Source: Vannielia sp. (lineage in GTDB: Bacteria; Pseudomonadota; Alphaproteobacteria; Rhodobacterales; Rhodobacteraceae). Taken from it: a DNA stretch of 41,294 bases. Position 1 is the first letter of the stretch. Every line of letters begins with the position of its first letter. The stretch is taken from contig NZ_JARGND010000030.1 of NCBI RefSeq assembly GCF_029212645.1, forward strand, positions 1 to 41,294. The letters run 5' to 3'. The notes under the pieces are model-generated. The model had not been told where the DNA came from, ran no database searches, and saw only the letters and a list, made by a program, of their open reading frames with translations. Of the stretch, positions 7,438 through 15,362 are shown piece after piece. Made by a program: the position numbers and the translations under genes.

Positions 7438-8805
7438 ATGAAGAAACTGCTTCTTTCTCTCGCAGCCACAACCGCGCTGGCATCCCCGGCCCTTGCCGAA
7501 CTTCTCGATCTGGAAAAAGACGAGCTGACCTTTGGCTTTATCAAGCTGACGGATATGGCACCGCTCGCCGTGGCCTATGAGCAGGGGTATTTTCTGGATG
7601 AGGGGCTGTTCGTGACCCTTGAGGCGCAGGCCAACTGGAAGGTGCTGCTGGACGGCGTGATCGACGGGCAGCTTGACGGCGCGCATATGCTGGCAGGCCA
7701 GCCGCTGGCGGCCACCATCGGCTACGGCACCGAGGCGCATATCGTCACCCCCTTCTCGATGGACCTGAACGGCAACGGCATCACCGTTTCCAACGAGGTG
7801 TGGGAGATGATGCGCCCGCATATCCCCTCGATGGACGATGGCCGCCCGCAGCACCCGATCTCTGCCGAGGCGTTGGTGCCGGTGATCGAGGCGTTCAGCG
7901 CCAAGGGCGAGCCGTTCAACATGGGCATGGTGTTTCCGGTTTCCACCCACAACTATGAGTTGCGTTACTGGCTGGCGGCCGGCGGGATCAACCCCGGCTA
8001 CTACAGCCCCGAAAACATCACCGGCCAGATTGACGCCGATGTGTTCCTCTCCGTCACACCGCCGCCGCAGATGCCCGCAACGCTGGAGGCCGGCACGATC
8101 CATGGCTACTGCGTGGGCGAGCCGTGGAACCAGCAGGCCGTGGTCAAGGGCATCGGCGTTCCGGTCATCACTGACTATGAGCTGTGGCGCAACAACCCCG
8201 AAAAGGTGTTTGGCCTGACGGCAGAGTTCACCGAGGAAAACCCCAACACCACCAAGGCCCTCACCCGTGCGCTGATCCGCGCCGCGATGTGGCTTGATGA
8301 AAACGACAACGCCAACCGCGAAGAGGCCGTGGCGATCCTGGCGCGCCCCGAATATGTGGGCGCGGACCCGGAGGTGATTGCCAACTCGATGACCGGCACC
8401 TTTGAATACGAGCCGGGCGATGTGCGCGAAGTACCTGATTTCAATGTGTTCTTCCGCTATAACGCAACCTACCCCTACTACTCCGATGCGATCTGGTATC
8501 TCACCCAGATGCGCCGTTGGGGCCAGATCCCGCAGGCACAAACCGATGCCTGGTACATGGAGGTCGCCGAAAGCGTTTACCGCCCCGATATCTACCTCGC
8601 CGCCGCGCAGTCGCTGGTGGATGACGGGCTGGCCAAGGCAGAAGATTTCCCTTGGGACAGCGATGGTTACAAGGCCCCGACCCCGGCTGACGATATCATT
8701 GACGGCATCGCCTACGATGGCCGCGCCCCCAACGCCTACCTCGAAAGCCTGCCGATTGGCCTGAAGGGCGAACAGGCTGTCGTTGGTGACGAAATTCAGG
8801 GCTAA
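7438..8805 (+). CDS. nrtA: Nitrate ABC transporter, periplasmic binding protein
   Basis: Captures nitrate (perhaps nitrite) in the periplasm and delivers it to NrtB. The ATG at 7438 opens a Sec signal peptide ([20 protein letters not shown], cleavage after about residue 20), and AAGAGGTCAAAC before it is a good ribosome site. The mature 435 residues match the NrtA/CmpA family: [21 protein letters not shown] at the start, [15 protein letters not shown], and [14 protein letters not shown] in the ligand pocket region. It is the first gene after the regulated leader. A GC hairpin separates it from nrtB and may keep its mRNA level higher than that of the membrane parts. Bicarbonate-binding CmpA is the alternative, but the context is all nitrate genes. 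Confidence 0.93.
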   Translation: MKKLLLSLAATTALASPALAELLDLEKDELTFGFIKLTDMAPLAVAYEQGYFLDEGLFVTLEAQANWKVLLDGVIDGQLDGAHMLAGQPLAATIGYGTEAHIVTPFSMDLNGNGITVSNEVWEMMRPHIPSMDDGRPQHPISAEALVPVIEAFSAKGEPFNMGMVFPVSTHNYELRYWLAAGGINPGYYSPENITGQIDADVFLSVTPPPQMPATLEAGTIHGYCVGEPWNQQAVVKGIGVPVITDYELWRNNPEKVFGLTAEFTEENPNTTKALTRALIRAAMWLDENDNANREEAVAILARPEYVGADPEVIANSMTGTFEYEPGDVREVPDFNVFFRYNATYPYYSDAIWYLTQMRRWGQIPQAQTDAWYMEVAESVYRPDIYLAAAQSLVDDGLAKAEDFPWDSDGYKAPTPADDIIDGIAYDGRAPNAYLESLPIGLKGEQAVVGDEIQG

Positions 8806-8814
8806 GCGCCCGAT

Positions 8815-8839
8815 GCGCGGGCCCAGCTGCGGCCCGCGC
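8815..8839 (+). other. Intercistronic hairpin between nrtA and nrtB
   Basis: GCGCGGGCC (8815-8823) pairs perfectly with GGCCCGCGC (8831-8839) around a seven-base loop. No T-run follows, so it is more likely an mRNA-stabilising element at the 3' end of the binding-protein message than a terminator. Such hairpins are common after binding-protein genes in ABC transporter operons. Confidence 0.6.
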
Positions 8840-8862
8840 CCCCCCATTCAGGAGACCGTTTC

Positions 8863-9939
8863 ATGAGCACTGCCGACCCGAACTTCGAGGCCGACGCCGC
8901 CCGCGAGGCCCGCCGAGAGCGCCGCTTCACCCGCATCAATGCCGCTGACAAGTGGTTTCAGGTGTTGGGGCTGGCCTGGATCACGCCGATCCTGAAGGCC
9001 ATCGCCGGTGACAACCCCAAGGCGCAGGTCTCCGAGATCTGGCGGCTGGCGGGTGTGCCGCTTTTGGCCATCGCGGGCTTTTTGGCGCTTTGGGCGGCTC
9101 TGGCCCCCACCGTGCAAACCTCGCTCGGGGCCATCCCCGGCCCGGTGCAGGTGTGGCATGAGGCCGTGAACCTGCATGAAGACGCGCAAGACAAGGCCGC
9201 AAGCCGCGCCAAGTTTCAGGAGCAGGTTGCCACCCTCAATGAACGGCGCGCCGCCCAGGGCCAGGAGCCGATCCAGCGCGCCTATACCGGCGCCCCCAGC
9301 TATTACGCGCAGATCTGGACCTCTATCAAAACGGTGTTCTTTGGCTTCCTGATCGCCAGCATCGTGGCGATCCCGCTGGGCATCATGGCGGGCCTCTCGC
9401 CCACCGCAAATGCCGCGCTGAACCCGATCATCCAGATCTTCAAACCGGTCTCGCCGCTGGCGTGGCTGCCGATCGTGACCATGGTGGTCTCTGCCGCTTA
9501 CGTCACCCAGGACGGCTGGTTTGCCAAAAGCTTCCTGACCTCGGCGATCACCGTCACGCTTTGCTCGCTTTGGCCCACGCTCATCAACACCGCGCTTGGT
9601 GTGGCCAGCATCGACAAGGATCTGGTGAATGTTTCCAAGGTGTTGAAAATGAACACCTATACCAAGATCACCAAGCTGGTGCTGCCCTCGGCCCTGCCGC
9701 TTATCTTTACCGGTTTGCGCCTGTCGCTCGGGGTGGGCTGGATGGTGCTGATCGCGGCGGAAATGCTCGCGCAGAACCCCGGCTTGGGCAAGTTCGTGTG
9801 GGATGAGTTCCAGAACGGCTCGTCGTCGTCGCTCGCCAAGATCATGGTCGCGGTGCTGACCATCGGGATCATCGGCTTCCTGCTGGACCGGGTGATGTTC
9901 GCCCTCCAGTCGCTCTTTACCTTCACGAACAATCGGTGA
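8863..9939 (+). CDS. nrtB: Nitrate ABC transporter, permease
   Basis: The inner-membrane channel of the nitrate importer, 358 residues. An unusually long N-terminal part (about 1-145) contains one membrane helix near 63-83 and a charged periplasmic-looking stretch around 100-140. The BPD-type permease core follows (about 150-345, starting YYAQIWTSIKTVFFGFLIASIVAIPLG). The ATPase-docking loop is EMLAQNPGLGKFVWDEF. AGGAG precedes the ATG at 8863. The gene ends at 9939 and the ATPase frame begins there, so the two are translationally coupled. Family knowledge says it forms a dimer that associates with two nucleotide-binding domains. Confidence 0.92.
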   Translation: MSTADPNFEADAAREARRERRFTRINAADKWFQVLGLAWITPILKAIAGDNPKAQVSEIWRLAGVPLLAIAGFLALWAALAPTVQTSLGAIPGPVQVWHEAVNLHEDAQDKAASRAKFQEQVATLNERRAAQGQEPIQRAYTGAPSYYAQIWTSIKTVFFGFLIASIVAIPLGIMAGLSPTANAALNPIIQIFKPVSPLAWLPIVTMVVSAAYVTQDGWFAKSFLTSAITVTLCSLWPTLINTALGVASIDKDLVNVSKVLKMNTYTKITKLVLPSALPLIFTGLRLSLGVGWMVLIAAEMLAQNPGLGKFVWDEFQNGSSSSLAKIMVAVLTIGIIGFLLDRVMFALQSLFTFTNNR

Positions 9940-9944
9940 TCGGC

Positions 9945-11645
9945 ATGGGTATTCTGACACTCGACAACGTTTCCAAAAGCTTCGGCTCCGGGGTGCATCG
10001 CACCGATGTGCTGAAAAACATCAGTCTTGATGTGCAGGAAGGCGAATTTCTGGTCCTGCTCGGCTTTTCGGGCAGCGGCAAGACCACGCTGATCAACATG
10101 ATGGCCGGGCTGGATGGCCCGACCAGCGGCACCGCCACCTTTCGGGGGGCGCCCATCAAGGAGCCAAGCCCCGAGCGCGGTGTGATCTTTCAAAGCTACT
10201 CGCTGATGCCCTGGCTCACGGTGAACGGCAATGTGCGCCTTGCGGTGGATACGGTCTTCTCCAAGCTCTCCGCCGCCGAGAAGGACAAAAAGGTTGCCCA
10301 TTACGTTGATATGGTGGGCCTTGGCCACGCGGCCACCCGCCGCCCGGCCGAGCTTTCGGGCGGGATGCGCCAGCGGGTCAACGTGGCGCGCGCGCTGGCG
10401 ATGAACCCCGATATGCTGCTGCTGGATGAGCCGCTTTCGGCGCTTGATGCCCTCACCCGCGCCAACCTTGCCGATGAGATCGAGCGCATCTGGGACGCTG
10501 ACAAGAAGACCTGCGTGCTGATCACCAATGACGTGGATGAGGCGATCATCCTGGCGGACAGGATCATTGCACTCAACCCCGATGGCACGCTTGGGGAGGA
10601 GTTCACCGTTGATATCCCCCGCCCCCGCGACCGGATGGAGATGAACGTCAACGACGCGTTCAAAACGCTGCGCGCCAATGTCACCAAATACCTGATGGAC
10701 GTGGGCATTGAGGCCAAGGTTGAAGGCGCGCGCCTGCTGCCTGACATCACGCCGATCCACGGCATGCCCAGCGCCGTTATCGACGCCCAGAAAGGGCTGA
10801 TCGACAGCCGCTTCCTCGACTTTTCGCAACTGCACAAAATCTACCCCACCCCCAAGGGGCCGCTCACCGTGGTGGAGGATTTTGATCTCAAGATCGACCG
10901 GGGCGAGTTCATCAGCCTCATCGGCCACTCCGGATGCGGCAAATCCACGGTGCTGACCATGGCGGCGGGGCTGAATGACATTTCCAAAGGCGCGATCAAG
11001 CTCGATGGTCGCCATGTGGAAGGCGCCGACCCCGAGCGCGCGGTGGTGTTTCAATCGCCCAACCTTTTCCCGTGGCTGACGGCGCGTGAAAACTGCGCGA
11101 TCGGGGTCAACAAGGTTTACCCCCGCGCCTCGCAGGCCGAGCGGCAGGATGTGGTTGAGTATTATCTGGAGCGGGTCGGCCTTGCCGATGCGATGGACAA
11201 GCCCGCCTCGGCCATGTCGAACGGGATGCAACAGCGGGTTGGCATTGCCCGCGCCTTTGCGCTTTCGCCCAAGCTGCTCCTGCTCGATGAGCCTTTCGGG
11301 ATGCTGGATAGCCTGACCCGCTGGGAGCTTCAGGAAGTGCTCATGGAAGTCTGGTCACGCACCAAGGTGACGGCGATCTGCGTCACCCATGATGTGGATG
11401 AGGCGATCCTGCTGGCCGACCGGGTGGTGATGATGACCAACGGGCCACAGGCCACCATCGGGCGCATCGTTCAGGTTGATCTGCCGCGCCCGCGCACCCG
11501 CAAGGCGCTGCTCGAACACCCCGATTACTATTCCTACCGCGAGCAGGTGCTGAGTTTCCTTGAGGAATACGAACACGGCGCCAAGGGCAAGTCCGAAGAG
11601 GCCGAAACGCCCAAATCCGCCTCCAGCAAGAAGGAAGCCGCGTAA
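9945..11645 (+). CDS. nrtC: Nitrate ABC transporter, fused double ATPase
   Basis: Powers nitrate import. One polypeptide of about 566 residues carries two complete nucleotide-binding domains. Domain 1: Walker A GFSGSGKTT (40-48), signature LSGGM (137-141), Walker B LLLLDEP, and Asn at 195 in the usual switch-His position (ITNDVDEA). Domain 2: Walker A GHSGCGKST (327-335), signature MSNGM (424-428), Walker B LLLLDEP, and a normal His at 482 (VTHDVDEA). The tail is Lys/Glu/Ala-rich. It thus replaces the separate NrtC and NrtD of cyanobacteria; the C-terminal solute-binding domain of cyanobacterial NrtC is absent. The ATG at 9945 is preferred; a GTG at 9936 would overlap the nrtB stop. The gene symbol is by analogy. 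Confidence 0.9.
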   Translation: MGILTLDNVSKSFGSGVHRTDVLKNISLDVQEGEFLVLLGFSGSGKTTLINMMAGLDGPTSGTATFRGAPIKEPSPERGVIFQSYSLMPWLTVNGNVRLAVDTVFSKLSAAEKDKKVAHYVDMVGLGHAATRRPAELSGGMRQRVNVARALAMNPDMLLLDEPLSALDALTRANLADEIERIWDADKKTCVLITNDVDEAIILADRIIALNPDGTLGEEFTVDIPRPRDRMEMNVNDAFKTLRANVTKYLMDVGIEAKVEGARLLPDITPIHGMPSAVIDAQKGLIDSRFLDFSQLHKIYPTPKGPLTVVEDFDLKIDRGEFISLIGHSGCGKSTVLTMAAGLNDISKGAIKLDGRHVEGADPERAVVFQSPNLFPWLTARENCAIGVNKVYPRASQAERQDVVEYYLERVGLADAMDKPASAMSNGMQQRVGIARAFALSPKLLLLDEPFGMLDSLTRWELQEVLMEVWSRTKVTAICVTHDVDEAILLADRVVMMTNGPQATIGRIVQVDLPRPRTRKALLEHPDYYSYREQVLSFLEEYEHGAKGKSEEAETPKSASSKKEAA

Positions 11646-12583
11646 TGGAGACGCTGATTGATACCGAAACCCGCACCTTTATCCAGGTCACCGAATACTG
11701 GGTGCCCGAAGATGGTAAACTGAAGCTGGCGGGCGGCAATTATGGCGATCTGGAGGGTTTTGCCTCTGCCTCCGGCCAGACCAGCTTTGAAAAGGGCGAG
11801 GGCCTGCCCGGCCGGGCATGGGCCGAAGCGCGCCCGGTGGTGTTCAAAAGCCTGACCGCGCCGGAATTCCTGCGCGCCGACGCCGCCAAGGCCGCCGGGC
11901 TGACCTCTGCCGTGGCGGTTCCGCTGTTTGACGGCGAGACGCTGAAATCGGTGCTGGTTGTGCTGTGCAGCGACAGCGAGGAGCGGATCGGGGCGATCGA
12001 AAGCTGGCGGGCCGACGACGGCTTGCTGATGCTCGACGACGGTTACTATGGCGCCGCGCGGCATTTTGAGTTTGTCTCCCAGCACACCCATTTCCCCACC
12101 GGGCAAGGCTTGCCGGGCGGGGTGTTCGCCGCGATGACGCCGATCCTGATGCGCGATCTGGGGGCCTCCTACGCCTTTGTCCGCGCCGAAAGCGCCGGGC
12201 GGGCCGGGCTGACCACGGGCCTCGGCCTGCCGATCCCGGTGCCCACCGGCGCGCCCTATGTGCTGACGCTGCTCTCCGCGCGCGGCACCCCTATCGCGCG
12301 GCGTTTCGAGATCTGGGACGCGCGCGATGCAAAGGTCGGCAAGGCCAACGAAGCGGAACTGATCGACGGCATTTGCGCCCGCGACGGCCCGCTTTGGACC
12401 GCCGAGGGCGACCCGCCCCGCCGCGTTGCCGCCTGGCAGGGGCTGATCGGCCGGGTTCTGGGCACCGGCCTGCCGGTTGTCGAAAAGGGCGCGGCGGGCA
12501 TTCCGGGTGGCTATGACTCCATGGTCGCCGTTCCGATCCATTCCAAGGGCGAGTTGTCACACATCGTCGCCTGGTATTCCTGA
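11645..12583 (+). CDS. GAF-repeat protein of the nitrate operon, function unknown
   Basis: A 312-residue soluble protein built from repeated GAF-like units. Unit 1 (about 12-108) has GEGLPGRAWAEARPVVFKSL followed by LTSAVAVPLFDGETLKSVLVVLC. Unit 2 (about 118-228) has GQGLPGGVFAAMTPILMRDL then LTTGLGLPIPVPTGAPYVLTLLS. A shorter unit 3 (about 235-312) has QGLIGRVLGTGLPVVEKG then SMVAVPIHSKGELSHIVAWY. No catalytic or DNA-binding part is visible. Its ATG shares one base with the nrtC stop (TAATG), and nirB follows after 11 bases, so it is co-transcribed with uptake and reduction genes. Sensing of a ligand or a partner protein is an inference. Confidence 0.85.
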   Translation: METLIDTETRTFIQVTEYWVPEDGKLKLAGGNYGDLEGFASASGQTSFEKGEGLPGRAWAEARPVVFKSLTAPEFLRADAAKAAGLTSAVAVPLFDGETLKSVLVVLCSDSEERIGAIESWRADDGLLMLDDGYYGAARHFEFVSQHTHFPTGQGLPGGVFAAMTPILMRDLGASYAFVRAESAGRAGLTTGLGLPIPVPTGAPYVLTLLSARGTPIARRFEIWDARDAKVGKANEAELIDGICARDGPLWTAEGDPPRRVAAWQGLIGRVLGTGLPVVEKGAAGIPGGYDSMVAVPIHSKGELSHIVAWYS

Positions 12584-12594
12584 AAGGACGCAGC

Positions 12595-15024
12595 ATGAAA
12601 AAACTCGTCGTAATCGGTGCGGGCATGGCCTCTGGCCGGGTGCTGGAGCACCTGACAGACGCAGACCCGGACGCCTATGAAATCACCCTGTTCAACGCGG
12701 AAACCCGTGGCAACTACAACCGGATCATGCTCTCCCCGGTGTTGTCGGGCGAAAAGACCTATGCCGAAATCGTCACCCACGACAGCGATTGGTACGCCGC
12801 GCGCAATGTGGATTGCCGGTTTGGCGAACAAATCGTCGGCATCGACCGCGAGACCAAAACGGTCATGGGGGAGCACGGCCCCGTACCCTATGACAAGCTC
12901 ATCATCGCCACCGGCTCGGCCCCCTTCATCATTCCGGTGCCGGGCAAGGATTTGCCGGGCGTCATTTCCTACCGTGACCTCGACGACACAAACGCCATGA
13001 TCGAAGCCTCCGCCAAGGGCGGCAATGCGGTTGTCATAGGTGGCGGGCTGCTCGGGCTTGAGGCGGCGGCCGGTTTGGCCCTGCGCGGCATGTCGGTGAC
13101 GGTGGTGCACCTGAACGGGCACCTGATGGAGCGCCAGCTTGATGAGGCCGCCGGCTACCTGCTGCGCAAGGATCTGGAGGCCAAGGGGATTTCGGTAAGG
13201 ACCCAGGCCACCACCCGCGCGATCATCGGCGATGGCCGCGCCGAGGCGGTGTTGCTGGAAGGCGATGAGACCCTGCCCGCCGATCTGGTGGTCATGGCCG
13301 TGGGCATCCGCCCTGAAACGCGGCTCGCCACCGATGCCGGGCTGGAGGTGGCGCGCGGCATCGAGGTGAACGCGCAGATGCAAACCTCTGACAGCGATAT
13401 CTACGCCGTGGGCGAATGCGTGGAGTTTGACGGCAACCTCTTTGGCCTTGTCGCCCCGCTTTACGATCAGGCCAAGGTGCTGGCCCATGCCCTGCTTGAT
13501 GAGGCTGATGCCTTTGTCGTCAAGGATGTGGCGACCAAGCTCAAGGTCACGGGTTGCGATCTGTTCAGCGCCGGTGATTTTGCCGAAGGTGAAGGGCGCG
13601 AGGATATCGTGTTTCGCGACCCTGCGCGCGGTATCTACAAGCGCCTCGTGATCGAGGGCGACAAGCTGGTTGGCGCGGTAATGTACGGCGACACCGCCGA
13701 TGGCACCTGGTTCTTCGGTCTGATCAAGGACGAGACCGAGATCGACGACATGCGCGAAACCCTGATCTTTGGCCCGGCCTTTCAGGGAGGCGACACTGCG
13801 GACCCTCTCTCAGCCGTTGCAGCATTGCCGCGTGATGCGGAAGTTTGCGGCTGCAACGGCATTTGCAAGGGCACCATCACCGACGCCATCGCGAACGGCG
13901 CAACTGATCTGGCCGCAATCCGCGCCACCACCAAGGCCAGCGCGTCTTGTGGCACATGCACGGGGCTGGTCGAGCAGGTGTTGCAGGTCACGCTGGGCGA
14001 TGAATTTGTGCTGCCCACGGCGCAGCCGGTGTGCGGTTGCTGCGACCTCACCCATGAAGACGTGCGCCGCCTGATCAAATCGCAGGAGCTGAAAAGCCAG
14101 GAGGCCGTTTGGCAGGAGCTGGGCTGGAAAACCCGCAACGGCTGCCACGTGTGCCGGCCCGCGATCAACTTCTACCTGCTGGCCGATTGGCCGGTCGAAT
14201 ACCGCGACGATCCGCAAAGCCGCTTCGTGAACGAGCGCAAGCACGCCAACATCCAGAAAGACGGCACCTTCAGCGTTGTGCCGCGCATGTGGGGCGGGAT
14301 CACCAACCCCGATGAGCTGCGCGCCATTGCCGACGCGGCCGACAAATACAACGTTCCCACCGTGAAGGTAACGGGAGGACAGCGGATTGATCTGCTGGGC
14401 GTCAAGGGCGAGGATCTGCCCGCCATCTGGGCTGATCTGAACAAGGCCGGGATGGTTTCGGGGCATGCCTATTCCAAGGGGCTGCGCACCGTAAAAACCT
14501 GCGTGGGCACAGATCACTGTCGGTTCGGCACACAAGACAGCACCGGCCTTGGCATCAAGCTTGAACAGGTGCTTTGGGGCTCGTGGACGCCCCATAAGGT
14601 GAAGCTCGGGGTGTCGGGCTGCCCGCGCAACTGTGCCGAATCCACCTGCAAGGACGTGGGGATCATCTGCGTCGACAGTGGCTACCAGATCGGCGTTGCC
14701 GGCGCGGCGGGCATGGACCTGATGGAAACCCAGCGGCTGTGCGATGTGGCCACCGAGCAGGAGGCGATTGATGTGACCGTGGCCTTTGTTCAGCTCTACC
14801 GCGAAAACGCCAAGTATCTGGACCGGACCTATAAATGGGTCGCCAAGGTGGGGCTGGATTGGGTGCAGGAGCGGATCGCCGACCCGGCAGAACGCGCCCG
14901 CCTGATCGCCGCCTTTGAGCTGAGCCAATCCATCTACCGCAAAGACCCCTGGGCCGAGCACGCACAAACCCAAGCCGCGCAGTATCAGCCGCTGGCAGAC
15001 CTGACCCTGGAGGCCGCAGAATGA
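12595..15024 (+). CDS. nirB: Assimilatory nitrite reductase, large subunit
   Basis: Reduces nitrite to ammonium with NAD(P)H in the cytoplasm (the Paracoccus name is nasB). The 809 residues show the full domain order: FAD-binding (VVIGAGMASGRVLE, residue 5 on), NAD(P)-binding (VVIGGGLLGLEAA, near 145), a BFD-type [2Fe-2S] domain (CGCNGICKG near 417, then CGTC), and a second Cys set (CGCC near 480, CHVC near 516). The sirohaem/[4Fe-4S] domain follows, with C-x5-C in TCVGTDHC (about 635) and C-x3-C in CPRNC (about 676). AAAGGACG precedes the ATG. It overlaps nirD by four bases. Sirohaem need explains cobA downstream. Confidence 0.96.
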   Translation: MKKLVVIGAGMASGRVLEHLTDADPDAYEITLFNAETRGNYNRIMLSPVLSGEKTYAEIVTHDSDWYAARNVDCRFGEQIVGIDRETKTVMGEHGPVPYDKLIIATGSAPFIIPVPGKDLPGVISYRDLDDTNAMIEASAKGGNAVVIGGGLLGLEAAAGLALRGMSVTVVHLNGHLMERQLDEAAGYLLRKDLEAKGISVRTQATTRAIIGDGRAEAVLLEGDETLPADLVVMAVGIRPETRLATDAGLEVARGIEVNAQMQTSDSDIYAVGECVEFDGNLFGLVAPLYDQAKVLAHALLDEADAFVVKDVATKLKVTGCDLFSAGDFAEGEGREDIVFRDPARGIYKRLVIEGDKLVGAVMYGDTADGTWFFGLIKDETEIDDMRETLIFGPAFQGGDTADPLSAVAALPRDAEVCGCNGICKGTITDAIANGATDLAAIRATTKASASCGTCTGLVEQVLQVTLGDEFVLPTAQPVCGCCDLTHEDVRRLIKSQELKSQEAVWQELGWKTRNGCHVCRPAINFYLLADWPVEYRDDPQSRFVNERKHANIQKDGTFSVVPRMWGGITNPDELRAIADAADKYNVPTVKVTGGQRIDLLGVKGEDLPAIWADLNKAGMVSGHAYSKGLRTVKTCVGTDHCRFGTQDSTGLGIKLEQVLWGSWTPHKVKLGVSGCPRNCAESTCKDVGIICVDSGYQIGVAGAAGMDLMETQRLCDVATEQEAIDVTVAFVQLYRENAKYLDRTYKWVAKVGLDWVQERIADPAERARLIAAFELSQSIYRKDPWAEHAQTQAAQYQPLADLTLEAAE

Positions 15025-15362
15025 GCTGGATCGACATTGGCCACATTGATGACATCCCCCTGCGCGGCGCCCGCAAGATCAAAACCTCGCATGGCTGCGT
15101 TGCCCTGTTTCGCACCGGGGTGGATGAGGTGTTTGCCGCCTCCGATGCCTGCCCGCACAAGGGTGGCCCGCTTTCCGAGGGCATCGTGCACGGGCAATCC
15201 ATCACCTGCCCGCTGCACAACTGGGTGTTTGATCTCAACACCGGGCAAGCCAAGGATCTGGCCCCCGGCGAAGAGGGCCATATCGCCACCTACCCCGTGC
15301 GTCTGGATGAGGGGCGCATCCTGATCGAAGGGGCCAAGCTCGCCTCGCGGAGTGCGGCGTGA
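15021..15362 (+). CDS. nirD: Nitrite reductase small subunit, Rieske [2Fe-2S] protein
   Basis: A 113-residue Rieske-fold protein; the cluster ligands are visible as CPH (Cys44, His46) and CPLH (Cys63, His66). Family members act as the small subunit of NirBD. In Paracoccus the equivalent protein (NasG) is thought to pass electrons from the NADH-oxidising nitrite reductase to the nitrate reductase, and the gene's place between nirB and nasA suits that role. The ATG at 15021 overlaps the nirB stop (ATGA), and its own stop shares a base with the nasA ATG. Confidence 0.94.
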   Translation: MSWIDIGHIDDIPLRGARKIKTSHGCVALFRTGVDEVFAASDACPHKGGPLSEGIVHGQSITCPLHNWVFDLNTGQAKDLAPGEEGHIATYPVRLDEGRILIEGAKLASRSAA

